A stretch of 14,565 bases of DNA from JBAXXL01 sp038206725 (GTDB lineage Bacteria > Bacteroidota > Ignavibacteria > Kapaibacteriales > UBA2268). A program made the translations under genes and the position numbers. The stretch spans positions 1-14,565 of the forward strand of contig JBBRAO010000053.1 of NCBI GenBank assembly GCA_038206725.1, in the 5' to 3' direction. The notes beneath the pieces were generated by a model. That model saw only the letters and a list, made by a program, of their open reading frames with translations. It was not told where the DNA came from and did no database searches. Positions 1 to 7,978 of this stretch are shown piece by piece; within the stretch, counting starts at the first letter, position 1; the number at the start of each line of letters is the position of its first letter.

Positions 1-79
1 CATTTTCTATGATTGATTGGATTAATTCGGAATCTTTAATAGAATCTTCTAAGTGCAATATTCCAATTTTTTTATTCAT
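1..79 (-). CDS. Receiver-domain protein, N-terminal fragment
   Basis: Only the first 26 codons are in the window; the gene runs off the left edge. The peptide begins MNKKIGILHLEDSIKDSEL, which is the first beta strand and acidic pocket of a CheY-like receiver (E11-D12, followed by the usual D-x-E-L-I of helix 1). It starts at an ATG 38 bp after the stop of the Rcp1-like regulator and on the same strand, so it is the third gene of the signalling operon. Receivers opening with 'ILHLEDS' are often at the front of hybrid kinases or PAS-kinase fusions, so the full gene may be long; that is inference, as the body of the protein is not visible. Confidence 0.7.
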   Translation of the reverse strand, partial: MNKKIGILHLEDSIKDSELIQSIIEN

Positions 80-117
80 AAATTTACTTCTCGAAAAGCC
101 TCAAAAATTAAACTTAT

Positions 118-561
118 TTAAAAGTTTCCGGGCGGTGGTTGATTTATAACAGCCCAATATTGCCCCAAAGCTTTGATTGCATCAATAAACTGCACAATAT
201 CAACCGGTTTGACAACATACGAATTAGCCCCAAGTTTATAACTCTCGACCAAATCTTTTTCTTCGTGGGACGATGTAACCATTATTACCGGAATTAATTT
301 GAATTTCGGATTTGAGCGAATCTCTCTTAGTACTTCAATGCCATTCATTTTTGGCATTTTAATATCCAATAGTATTACGGCGGGAGTCCCTTTTTCGTCC
401 GCAAATTTTCCGCGTTTATAAAGGTAGTCTAACGCTTCTTCACCATCTTCGGCAACTATTACCTCATTAGCCAGATTCTTTTCTCTAAGAGCGGCGATAG
501 TAAGCTCAACATCTTTAGGACTGTCGTCCACAATTAGGATTCTTTTTACTTCTGCATTCAT
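118..561 (-). CDS. Rcp1-like single-domain response regulator
   Basis: This 147-residue stand-alone receiver has every phosphorylation-site residue: acidic pair D12-D13, phospho-acceptor D66 in ILLDIKMPKMNG, T96 in VIMVTSS, and K118 in YVVKP. There is no output domain, so it should act by protein contact or phosphotransfer. The long insert between helix 2 and strand 3 (KRGKFADEKGTP) and the tail resemble the Rcp1 family, which pairs with phytochrome-type and PAS-type kinases. It starts 18 bp after the stop of the upstream histidine kinase, with a purine-rich AGAGAG ahead of the ATG, so kinase and regulator are almost surely co-transcribed cognate partners. The family call is firm; the downstream target is unknown. 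Confidence 0.92.
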   Translation of the reverse strand: MNAEVKRILIVDDSPKDVELTIAALREKNLANEVIVAEDGEEALDYLYKRGKFADEKGTPAVILLDIKMPKMNGIEVLREIRSNPKFKLIPVIMVTSSHEEKDLVESYKLGANSYVVKPVDIVQFIDAIKALGQYWAVINQPPPGNF

Positions 562-579
562 AATTTTCTCTCTTTTTTA

Positions 580-2379
580 TTATTTATTTGGTACACTAAA
601 GAAAAATGTGGCACCTTTATCAATTTCACTTTCAGCCCAGCATTCTCCACCGTGTCGCATTAGGATTCTGCTAACATTAGCAAGACCTATTCCAATACCT
701 TCGAAATCTCTGGCTTTGTGCAATCTCTGAAAAACACCGAATAATTTGTCAACATATTTCATATTAAAACCGGCACCGTTGTCCTTTACGAAAAATACAA
801 TTTTATCATTTTCGATTTTGCCACCGATACTAATTTCAGCTTTATCTTTTTTTCTTGTATATTTTACGGCATTGGAGATAAGATTTACCCAAACCTGAAA
901 CATTAAAGCTTCGTCACCCATTACAATAGGAAGCTCTTCTACATTTATTTCGATGTTACGATCAGCCGTATCATCACTTAATGAATTTATGACGCTTTTT
1001 ACCATTTTATTTGAATTAATAGTAGTCCGTTGAAGTTCCGTTCTACTTAATCTTGAAAATGTTAGTAATGCGTCAATAAGATTTCCCATTTCAACCGATG
1101 TTTCCGATATGATTTTCAAATATCTTATTCCGCTGTCATCAAGTTGATCAGAATTACTTTTCGTAAGCAAATCAATAAATCCGCCAATATGCCTTAATGG
1201 CGCGCGTAAATCGTGAGAAATAGAATAGCTGAACGCTTCAAGTTCTTTATTTGCATCTTCAAGTTGTTTAGTACGATCGGTTATTTTTTGCTCTAATGTT
1301 TCATTTAATTTCTTTATTTCAGCTTCGGCTAATATGCGCTCAGTAATATCATTTCCCTGTGCAATAGTTGCAATAGCTGTTTTCCCGTCCTTGGACATAA
1401 TATTTGCCGAATTCCAAAGAAGTGTCCTGATGTCACCATCAAGGTGTAGGATATTGATTTCTACCACCTCCATCCGCTCACCTTTCAGTGTTTCCTCGAT
1501 AAATTTCATTGATCTTTCTCTATTGGCAAGCGGAAATAGTATTTCCAGAGATTTACCAATTACATCCTTTTCAACTCTTCCTGTCAAAGATTCAAAGGCT
1601 TTGTTAAAGCGTGTTATTTTATAATCCGCATCCCAAACAATAATTGGCGCATTTGCGTAGTTGAGCAAATTTTCTAAATACTCGTTTGTTTCACGACGAG
1701 ATTCGTTTATTATTATCATCTCTGCCGCAAGTTTCTCTTTGTCTTTGGTTTTAATTATGATATTACCAATAGCTATCAATAAAAGTATCATTATTAAAGT
1801 CATTAATAAAAACATAATGATTGCTAACCGATTAAAAAATAGTACACTACGTTCATTAATTTGATTACGTTCTTTCAGTAGTTTGTTTTCTTCTCTTTGA
1901 ATAGATTTTGTGATTTGGAGTATATGATCCGAATAATATTTACCTTCTTGTGTAGAAACACCTGCTATCGCGGCGGTTAGACCCTGATTATTTCTCACTT
2001 CGACCATCCGAAGAGAAAACTCCAATCGATTGGTTATAAATAATTTGAGTGAATCTATGCGCTGTAGCTGTGATGAATTATTTTTAGTAAGCTGTTTTAG
2101 TTCTGTAATATACTTGAATACAGTTTTTTCAGTTTTAAACAACGGCTTAAGAAATGCGCTATCATTAGCAATTACATAACCCCTCGCCGAGCTTTCAATA
2201 TCTTTACTTAAAGAAAGTACATCACTCGAAAGATAAATAACCTGTTGAGTTTGCTTAACCCATTTTTCTGAGTTCCGAATTTTTTGCATACTATTAAAAA
2301 TCGAATAACCTAAAAAAGCATTACCCGCCAAAATAATAAGCGACAAGACGATGAGTTTTTGAAGAATATTAGATTTCAT
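580..2379 (-). CDS. CHASE3-PAS sensor histidine kinase
   Basis: This 599-residue membrane histidine kinase has TM1 at about 8-29, an extracytoplasmic helical CHASE3-like region at about 35-180 (with SSARGYVIANDSAFL), and TM2 at about 182-209. A PAS domain follows at about 232-350 (NAPIIVWDADYKITRFNKAFE), then a coiled linker, HisKA and HATPase_c. The phospho-accepting histidine is H389 in SISHDLRAPLR. The ATPase shows N499/N503 (N box), DNGAGF 533-538 (G1) and GIGIGLA 561-567 (G2), so it should be active. The start has a good Shine-Dalgarno, GAGGA 8 nt ahead. The C-terminal half resembles the phytochrome-like kinases that pair with Rcp1 regulators, and the next gene is such a regulator. CHASE3 is a ligand-sensing domain of undefined specificity. 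A small ORF overlaps its start. Confidence 0.95.
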   Translation of the reverse strand: MKSNILQKLIVLSLIILAGNAFLGYSIFNSMQKIRNSEKWVKQTQQVIYLSSDVLSLSKDIESSARGYVIANDSAFLKPLFKTEKTVFKYITELKQLTKNNSSQLQRIDSLKLFITNRLEFSLRMVEVRNNQGLTAAIAGVSTQEGKYYSDHILQITKSIQREENKLLKERNQINERSVLFFNRLAIIMFLLMTLIMILLLIAIGNIIIKTKDKEKLAAEMIIINESRRETNEYLENLLNYANAPIIVWDADYKITRFNKAFESLTGRVEKDVIGKSLEILFPLANRERSMKFIEETLKGERMEVVEINILHLDGDIRTLLWNSANIMSKDGKTAIATIAQGNDITERILAEAEIKKLNETLEQKITDRTKQLEDANKELEAFSYSISHDLRAPLRHIGGFIDLLTKSNSDQLDDSGIRYLKIISETSVEMGNLIDALLTFSRLSRTELQRTTINSNKMVKSVINSLSDDTADRNIEINVEELPIVMGDEALMFQVWVNLISNAVKYTRKKDKAEISIGGKIENDKIVFFVKDNGAGFNMKYVDKLFGVFQRLHKARDFEGIGIGLANVSRILMRHGGECWAESEIDKGATFFFSVPNK

Positions 2380-2545
2380 TGTAATTCCTCATTACTATAA
2401 ACAGTACCCCCGAAGAATTATTAGCTAAAACTACAGTTAATTGACCGATATCGAGAACATAAGGGTATCCTGCAATCTGAAATTTTGGTTTCAGGGCTGG
2501 ATATATAGAAGATTTCGCAAGTGAAAATGTGTTTCTTGCCATCAT
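2369..2545 (-). CDS. Possible 58-residue leader ORF overlapping the kinase start
   Basis: An ATG at 2545 (a second at 2542) opens a frame that runs without a stop to TAA at 2369-2371, overlapping the first 11 nt of the histidine kinase in another frame. The product starts MMARNTFSLAKSSIYPALKP and continues with a mostly hydrophobic second half (GQLTVVLANN, then GVLFIVM). It lies about 30 nt below a good promoter (-7 box at 2583-2590), so its start would be close to the 5' end of the kinase mRNA. Its overlap with the kinase start would allow translational coupling. Local GC is higher than in the flanking spacer. I recognise no family, and the Shine-Dalgarno is only a weak AAGAAAG. It may be merely the 5' leader of the kinase mRNA. 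Confidence 0.35.
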   Translation of the reverse strand: MMARNTFSLAKSSIYPALKPKFQIAGYPYVLDIGQLTVVLANNSSGVLFIVMRNYNEI

Positions 2546-2582
2546 ATACTTTCTTGTTAGTTTTTAGATATATTAGCTTAGC

Positions 2583-2613
2583 CAAAATTACCAAGTAACT
2601 TTGAATAAACAAT
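2583..2613 (-). promoter_or_regulatory. Bacteroidota-type promoter of the kinase operon
   Basis: On the minus strand ATTG (2610-2613), 19 nt, then TAATTTTG (2583-2590) matches the TTTG-N19/20-TAnnTTTG consensus of the Bacteroidota primary sigma factor. Transcription would begin near 2575, giving the kinase a leader of about 195 nt that contains the 58-residue ORF. Confidence 0.6.
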
Positions 2614-2902
2614 GAAATCTAATCTAACATTTATAGAAGAGAAAGCTACAGTTAAGAAGAATGAAATCTTAAAATATTTTATTTATTTGAAAAATAATAT
2701 TTTATGAACAACATTAATAGTTATAAATCTTATTTTAGGACTTGATTATCTCTGCAAAACAAATTTTTCTATATAGTTATCTAATCTTACGAAATAGAGA
2801 CCTTCTGAAAAATTGGATATACAATACGGCAATTCTTGCGTATTCAATGCCTTCATTTTTTGCGATTTTGTGTCAAAATGATTTTCAAATCAAAGTTCCA
2901 AG
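2614..2902. other. AT-rich spacer with no gene seen
   Basis: This spacer separates the ATPase stop from the kinase promoter. I see no credible coding frame and no tRNA. A 14-nt palindrome with arms TGATTT/AAATCA at 2879-2892 lies just beyond the ATPase stop and could help end its transcript, but it lacks a clear T run. Confidence 0.5.
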
Positions 2903-4108
2903 TTATTTAAAATTTTGTAAAAAGTTGATTAAACTCCAATGTTCAATTCCGTTAATTGAATTCAACGTTTGCGCGTCCATACTAACAACTAACTTAGGAA
3001 AATTATCCTGAATGTTTTGCAAATTTCCAAACTCACGGTCTATAGTAGATTGGTCATTAAGCAGATACGCAACTTGAATATAAGTTTTCTCGTTGTTTTT
3101 AGTTGCAATAAAATCAATTTCTTTTGTTTGCCAATCACCTGTTAAAACAGTATAGCCGTGGCTGATTAAATGATTAAAAACGGCGTTTTCGATAATTTTC
3201 CCAATGTCCCCAGCACGGTAGCCGTTGATAGCGTTCCTTATACCCAAATCCTGAAAATAGTATTTTTCACCAATTTCAAATGTCCTTTTTCCTTTGATAT
3301 CAATGCGCTTAACCGGAATTATAATCTGACAATTAACCAAATAAGAGAGATAATCCAATACGCTGTTGACAGAAATATTTGTTTTCTGTGACTTTAGATA
3401 ATCACTGATTTTTTTCGCATTCAGAATACTTCCAATGTTTTCGGCGGTAAAATGAACAAGGCGATCCAAGAAATTCACATTCCTTATAGAATATCGCGAT
3501 ATTACATCCCTATACAAAATGCTTGTAAATATGTTTTTAAGGTATTCATAAGCCGGATCGTCCTCCAACGGTAGATGTTTTAAAAAAGGCAATCCACCGT
3601 ATTTTAGAAACTTGTTCAATGAATCATTGTCTGAACTCAATTTGTGAAATATAAGAAATTCATTATAATCCAGACTGTAAACCGAAATTTCTATATATCT
3701 GCCGCTTAATCTTCCGGCTAATTCACCGGACAATATTTCGGAATTACTACCACTAATATAAATATCATAATTAGGTTTAGCGGCAAACGAGCGGATAGAG
3801 TTTTCAAAATCAACAATTTCCTGAATCTCATCAATAAAAATATAGTTTTTTATTTCTTTATTTTTACTGGAATTAACGTTAATATAGTTACTTAACTCTA
3901 ACGAAGTTTTTATATAATTGAATTCTTCATCTTCTTTATCAATATATATAATATTGCCGTCGGAATTCATCTGTATATCATCACGGATTTGCTTCATCAA
4001 ACAGCTCTTTCCAACGCGTCTTTGACCAATAAAAACCTTAATCAATGATGTATTGATGAATGGTTTGACTCGCGAGAAATATTGTGGTCTAATAATTAAA
4101 TCTTTCAT
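2903..4108 (-). CDS. AAA ATPase with C-terminal DUF4143 nuclease-like domain
   Basis: This 401-residue protein has the standard build of the AAA_14/DUF4143 family. A P-loop ATPase fills about 1-160: Walker A GQRRVGKS 28-35, Walker B YIFIDEIQE 89-97, sensor YISGSNSE 117-124, then the family hallmark GELAGRLSGR 128-137. A winged-helix-like part follows at about 200-265 and the DUF4143 domain to the end. That domain keeps a PD-(D/E)XK-like pattern (E307, D332 in EIDFIA, Q345-V-A), but Q345 stands in the usual acidic position and A347 where lysine is expected. These ATPases are abundant, often multicopy and mobile, and their role is unsettled. The gene is monocistronic, full length, unrelated to its neighbours, and preceded by a striking repeat-bearing promoter. 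The Shine-Dalgarno is poor. Confidence 0.9.
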   Translation of the reverse strand: MKDLIIRPQYFSRVKPFINTSLIKVFIGQRRVGKSCLMKQIRDDIQMNSDGNIIYIDKEDEEFNYIKTSLELSNYINVNSSKNKEIKNYIFIDEIQEIVDFENSIRSFAAKPNYDIYISGSNSEILSGELAGRLSGRYIEISVYSLDYNEFLIFHKLSSDNDSLNKFLKYGGLPFLKHLPLEDDPAYEYLKNIFTSILYRDVISRYSIRNVNFLDRLVHFTAENIGSILNAKKISDYLKSQKTNISVNSVLDYLSYLVNCQIIIPVKRIDIKGKRTFEIGEKYYFQDLGIRNAINGYRAGDIGKIIENAVFNHLISHGYTVLTGDWQTKEIDFIATKNNEKTYIQVAYLLNDQSTIDREFGNLQNIQDNFPKLVVSMDAQTLNSINGIEHWSLINFLQNFK

Positions 4109-4148
4109 TTTCTATCCAAAGGATGAATAAACAAATCATTTTATTTTT

Positions 4149-4245
4149 TTATAAACAAAACTTATACCAAAATTAACATTTCTTTTCATTATAAACAAAA
4201 CTTTCAATGCTTTTTGTTATTCTTTTCATTATAAACAAAACTTTT
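4149..4245. repeat. Three short direct repeats phased at 40 bp
   Basis: The core ATAAACAAAACTT occurs at 4151, 4191 and 4231, exactly 40 bp apart. The second and third copies are identical over 25 nt (4180-4204 and 4220-4244); the first keeps 15 nt (4149-4163). The intervening sequence is not conserved. On the minus strand the copies sit near +1, on the -33 box and near -73 of the ATPase promoter, the layout of a multi-site operator. No further copy was noticed elsewhere in the window. Confidence 0.85.
4168..4199 (-). promoter_or_regulatory. Promoter of the AAA ATPase gene
   Basis: On the minus strand TTTG (4196-4199), exactly 20 nt, then TAATTTTG (4168-4175) matches the Bacteroidota consensus. 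The -33 box is part of the middle 40-bp-phased repeat, so anything binding the repeat would compete with or position RNA polymerase. Transcription should start near 4161, giving a leader of about 50 nt. Confidence 0.65.
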
Positions 4246-4472
4246 CTGTTGCAGAGAAAGACCCGAATTTTTACTTTTGTCCCCAATCAAGGATATTTAA
4301 TTAATAATTGAATAACTCAATCTACCTAATTATTATAAATATATGGAAATAAAAATACTTTCAAATAAAATTTATTTATACACGTAATAAGTAGCTTATC
4401 GTTTACATTTTGGTGTATAACAAAAAAGCTCCATTATCTAAACATCTCTTAGTTACAATTAAATAGTATAAA
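4246..4472. other. Divergent spacer upstream of the long GH130 gene
   Basis: This AT-rich stretch must hold the plus-strand promoter of the GH130 gene, but no clean TTTG-N20-TAnnTTTG match is visible. The nearest candidate, TTACATTTTG at about 4404-4413, has one extra T in the -7 box and no good -33 partner. No gene seen. Confidence 0.4.
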
Positions 4473-5954
4473 ATGAAAGTTCCCGTTACTAGGAAGGAAA
4501 GCAAGTTTCTATCTGATACAACAAGGGTGATAACACGTTTCCTTTACACCCCAGATGAAAGAAGTAAAGATCTAATTCTTAGCGTCTTGGCTATGAGCGA
4601 TAGCGAAATCAATTCTACATTAAAAAAAGTACTTCGTTCATATTCGAGACGACATAGAAATATAACTACAATTTTTGAAAACAATTTGAATAAATTGGAT
4701 CATATATTTAAAGCATTGCATATCCATAAAAGCGAGATTCCTCATACACGCCGTGCACTTATAGGTTCATATTTTACAATGGAATATTCTATAGAAGCGG
4801 CCGCCTTTTTCAATCCCTCGGTGGTAGAAGATCCCGACCAAACTGAAGTTGGACACGATGAGAAAAGATTGATCTTCAGCTTTAGAGCAACCGGCGAAGG
4901 GCATATATCGTCCATAGTTTTTCGCTCCGCAATTATTGATAAGAATAATAATCTTCAAATTGAACCGACAGGAAAAATGCTCGCTGAAGCAGAACAAATA
5001 AAAATACATATTTACAATAAGATTTCATTTATTAAGCATTTAGATGAAATGAGCGATTTCGGCAATCATATCTCGCCATTATTTGTTCTTGAAAAGTTAG
5101 CTGATAATTTCACGTATGGAGCTTTAAAAAGAGCTGTTGAAGAAACAAAAAAACGCATAGAACTGACACCAAACGATAGTATAATCATCAATCAAATGAT
5201 GTGGTTAGCGAAAGCTCATTACGAGTTGGATTTTTCACTTGATTCAGCAATTTCTGAAAGAGTTATCTTTCCAACCTCGCAAACTGAAAAAAATGGTATC
5301 GAAGATGCGCGTTTTGTCAAATTTACCGAGGATGATGGTGAAGTAACATATTATGCTACATATACCGCTTACGATGGAATAACTATATTACCGAAATTGC
5401 TTTTAACCCAAGATTTCTATCACTTTAAATCTTTGGCTATTCACGGTGATATTGCGCGAAATAAAGGAATGGCGATGTTTCCAAGACGGATTAACGGAAA
5501 ATATGCTATGCTTTGTAGAATTGATGGAGTTAACAATTATATAGCTTATTCCGATAATTTGAATGTATGGCGCGAAGCAACGATGATTCAGTCACCCAAA
5601 TATCCGTGGGAGTTAGTACAAATGGGCAATTGCGGCTCGCCTCTGGAAACTGAAGAAGGTTGGTTGGTCATAACCCACGGTGTAGGTCCTATGAGAGAAT
5701 ATGTATTGGGCGCCTCATTATTTGATCTCGAAAATCCTGAAATCGAAATTGGCAGACTGGATTATCCATTATTATCTCCAAATTCCGAAGAAAGAGAAGG
5801 TTACGTACCAAATGTTGTTTATTCCTGCGGTTCGATTATTCATAATGGGAATTTGATTTTGCCGTATGCAATGTCAGATTGTGTCTCATCTTATGCAACT
5901 ATTGATTTAAATGTACTTTTGACAGAACTCAAAAACTCAAAAAAGTGTCAATAA
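4473..5954 (+). CDS. Long-form glycoside hydrolase family 130 protein
   Basis: The C-terminal half (about 240-485) is the five-bladed propeller of GH130, whose known members are inverting phosphorylases or hydrolases of beta-mannosides. The signature is GIEDARFVKF (G275-E277-D278-A279-R280), with D278 at the place of the proton-donor aspartate as I understand the family. Further blades show MAMFPRRINGKYAM, GNCGSPLETEEGWLVITHGVG and GYVPNVVYSCG. The first about 240 residues are an extension absent from short GH130 enzymes; it contains FFNPSVVEDPDQTEV and RLIFSFRATGEGH. At 493 residues it is about 185 longer than the GH130 at 7023-7949. There is no signal peptide, so it should be cytoplasmic. 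It is the only clear plus-strand gene and ends 17 bp from the converging GT4. Substrate unknown. Confidence 0.9.
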   Translation: MKVPVTRKESKFLSDTTRVITRFLYTPDERSKDLILSVLAMSDSEINSTLKKVLRSYSRRHRNITTIFENNLNKLDHIFKALHIHKSEIPHTRRALIGSYFTMEYSIEAAAFFNPSVVEDPDQTEVGHDEKRLIFSFRATGEGHISSIVFRSAIIDKNNNLQIEPTGKMLAEAEQIKIHIYNKISFIKHLDEMSDFGNHISPLFVLEKLADNFTYGALKRAVEETKKRIELTPNDSIIINQMMWLAKAHYELDFSLDSAISERVIFPTSQTEKNGIEDARFVKFTEDDGEVTYYATYTAYDGITILPKLLLTQDFYHFKSLAIHGDIARNKGMAMFPRRINGKYAMLCRIDGVNNYIAYSDNLNVWREATMIQSPKYPWELVQMGNCGSPLETEEGWLVITHGVGPMREYVLGASLFDLENPEIEIGRLDYPLLSPNSEEREGYVPNVVYSCGSIIHNGNLILPYAMSDCVSSYATIDLNVLLTELKNSKKCQ

Positions 5955-5971
5955 TCAATTTTATTTGATTT

Positions 5972-6988
5972 CTACTTTTTCGTGTTTAATATGTGCTTGT
6001 AAACTTCTAAATAGCCGTCAATCATTTTTTGACGGCTGAATTTTGAGGTGGCATATTCATAGCAATATTGTCTGGATATATATCGGATATTATCCACCGA
6101 TTGGATTGCTTCGTCAAAATTTTCAACTAAAAAGCCTGTCTTGCCATTAAGAATTAATTCTTGCATCGAGCCTTTATTAAAAGCTATTACCGGTGTTCCA
6201 CAAAGCATTGCTTCTACTACGCTCAGTCCAAAAGGTTCCTCAAAACTGATTGGATGCAGTAGCGCATAAGCTTCACCCAAGAGCTTATCCCTTTCCTTAG
6301 GTCCGGCATTACCTACATATACTATATCTTCATCGTTAATTAGAGGTTTAATTTTGCTGTCAAAATATTCCTGATCCTGAATTAAACCGGCAATTATAAG
6401 TTTTCTTCCGGATTTTTTGGCTATCTGAATAGATTCAAAAGTTCCTTTTTCCGGATGAATTCTTCCGAAAAATAACAAATACTCTCTTGATTCGGAATGG
6501 AATGTAAATTGATCCGTATTGATTCCATTATAAACCGTTGCCAAATAATCAAGTTCAGGACTCCGGTCAGAATTACTTATTGAAACATAAGAACCTGTGT
6601 TATTATATTTTTTGTAAACAGATAGAATTTTCTGAGAAGAGAAGCCGTGAATAGTAGTAATCATAGGCGTTTTAATCAAGCGCGAATATGTAAGCGGTAG
6701 AAAGTCGAAATTATTATGAATCAAATCGAATTTGTCCGCTTGCTCCATTAAGTTACTGATATGAAGACATTCCCATACTTTAGGGTCCATATCGGGATTC
6801 TCAGAATATGATCTCTCGCATACATATTCCAGTTTGCCCTTGGTTATAGAATCGCCTGTTGCAAATAATGTAACATCTATTCCATTATCAATCAAACCTT
6901 CCGCGATATTCGAAGCCACCTGTTCCCAAGGACCATATTTTCGTGGAGGAGTGCGCCAGGAAATAGGTGATAATATAGCTATCTTCAT
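5972..6988 (-). CDS. GT4-family glycosyltransferase
   Basis: This 338-residue GT-B fold enzyme has an N-terminal acceptor domain at about 1-165 (ILSPISWRTPPRKYGPWEQVASNIAEGL, a YGPWE variant of the usual YGG-x-E loop) and a C-terminal nucleotide-sugar domain. The latter shows FGRIHPEKG 174-182, AGPKERDKLLGEAYALLHP, and the EX7E retaining-transferase motif EEPFGLSVVEAM with E251 and E259, so it should be active. No signal peptide or membrane segment is visible. It is the third gene of the GT4-GH130-GT4 operon, 34 bp after the GH130 stop, and a weak AGG precedes the ATG. The family forms glycans or glycosides from NDP-sugars such as GDP-mannose; donor and acceptor cannot be decided here. Confidence 0.93.
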   Translation of the reverse strand: MKIAILSPISWRTPPRKYGPWEQVASNIAEGLIDNGIDVTLFATGDSITKGKLEYVCERSYSENPDMDPKVWECLHISNLMEQADKFDLIHNNFDFLPLTYSRLIKTPMITTIHGFSSQKILSVYKKYNNTGSYVSISNSDRSPELDYLATVYNGINTDQFTFHSESREYLLFFGRIHPEKGTFESIQIAKKSGRKLIIAGLIQDQEYFDSKIKPLINDEDIVYVGNAGPKERDKLLGEAYALLHPISFEEPFGLSVVEAMLCGTPVIAFNKGSMQELILNGKTGFLVENFDEAIQSVDNIRYISRQYCYEYATSKFSRQKMIDGYLEVYKHILNTKK

Positions 6989-7022
6989 ATTTCTAACCTG
7001 GAATTATTATAAAATAATAACA

Positions 7023-7949
7023 TCAATATGCTTTTCTTGAGTTATTTAAACATTGGTCAACTAAGGATTCGATATTTGCTGTACCCACACACATCACTTT
7101 GTCAGCCCCGCCCCAATAAATTTTGACAGTTCCATCGTCCTCCGGGACAGCTCCACAGGTAAAAACCACATTATGGACATAACCTATTATTTCATAGGAT
7201 TCTTCAGGCTGTAAAACCCATTCATCGCCAACGCCAAGTACTTGGGATGGATCATTTAAGTCGTGTAATGCAACCCCCAATCTGTAAACGCTTCCGTCCA
7301 TAGTTGGGAAAACACCGTGATAAATACTTAGCCAACCGCGCGTGGTTTTTATGGGCGGTGCTCCGGGACCTATTTTCATTTCATCCCAATGATACTGCAA
7401 AGGTTTCATAATAAGTTTAGATTCACCCCAATACTTTAAATCCGGAGAATATGAAATCCAAATTGACCAAGGTGAAATCTCAGAATGAGGACGATCGAGT
7501 CTGGCGTATAAACCATTAAACTTTTCCGGAAATATAACAACGTTACGATAATCGGATTCAGTAATAAGCGAAAACCGTTCAATAGTTTTGAAATCCTTAG
7601 TTTTTGCAAGTCCTATACGTACCCCGTGCCGCGAATAAGCACTATAAGTGATTAGATATTCGCCTTCAAGAAAAACAATACGAGGGTCTTCCACACCGTA
7701 TTCCTCATATTCTTCAAATATTCCCTCAGTAGCAGGAACCATAAAAGGAACATTATCAACTTTGAAATTGTATCCATCGGAGCTTTCGGCTTTGCCTAAG
7801 ATACTCCTTCCATTCATTTTATGTGACCGAAAAATCATTATATACTTATTGCCGAATTTCACAACACCGGCATTATGAACTGTTGCAACCGGATAAGGCA
7901 CATCATCCTTTGTAAGGATTGGATTATTGTGATATCTTTTTATTAACAT
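7023..7949 (-). CDS. GH130 beta-mannoside phosphorylase-like enzyme (short form)
   Basis: This 308-residue protein covers the whole GH130 propeller and little else, the usual length for bacterial beta-mannosyl phosphorylases. It shows NPILTKDDVPYPVATVHNAG near the start, YGVEDPRIVF with E87-D88-P89-R90 at the catalytic site, then GPGAPPIKTTRGWLSIYHG and GYVHNVVFTCGAV in the later blades. Known members use phosphate to split, or in reverse make, beta-1,4- or beta-1,2-mannosides; some are hydrolases. There is no secretion signal, so an intracellular role is expected. It lies between two GT4 genes, 29 and 34 bp from its neighbours, in one operon. That pairing suggests turnover of what the transferases make rather than digestion of imported mannan. 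Exact linkage specificity is not readable. Confidence 0.92.
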   Translation of the reverse strand: MLIKRYHNNPILTKDDVPYPVATVHNAGVVKFGNKYIMIFRSHKMNGRSILGKAESSDGYNFKVDNVPFMVPATEGIFEEYEEYGVEDPRIVFLEGEYLITYSAYSRHGVRIGLAKTKDFKTIERFSLITESDYRNVVIFPEKFNGLYARLDRPHSEISPWSIWISYSPDLKYWGESKLIMKPLQYHWDEMKIGPGAPPIKTTRGWLSIYHGVFPTMDGSVYRLGVALHDLNDPSQVLGVGDEWVLQPEESYEIIGYVHNVVFTCGAVPEDDGTVKIYWGGADKVMCVGTANIESLVDQCLNNSRKAY

Positions 7950-7978
7950 TCTTTCTTTATTATATGGTTATTTTTAAA

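Noticed and set aside
2421..2612. 63-residue minus-strand frame starting with MFIQSYLVILAKL
   Set aside because: It starts upstream of the predicted transcription start and spans the promoter boxes. The other frame at 2369-2545 fits the promoter and kinase start better.
2742..3011. 89-residue plus-strand frame at the ATPase 3' end
   Set aside because: It overlaps antisense the clearly coding C-terminus of the DUF4143 protein, has no family resemblance and no promoter match.
4149..4245. Could the phased repeats be a short CRISPR array?
   Set aside because: The identical part is 25 nt at most with 15-16 nt between copies, only three copies exist, one is degenerate, and no cas gene is near. 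The repeats overlap a promoter, which explains them better.
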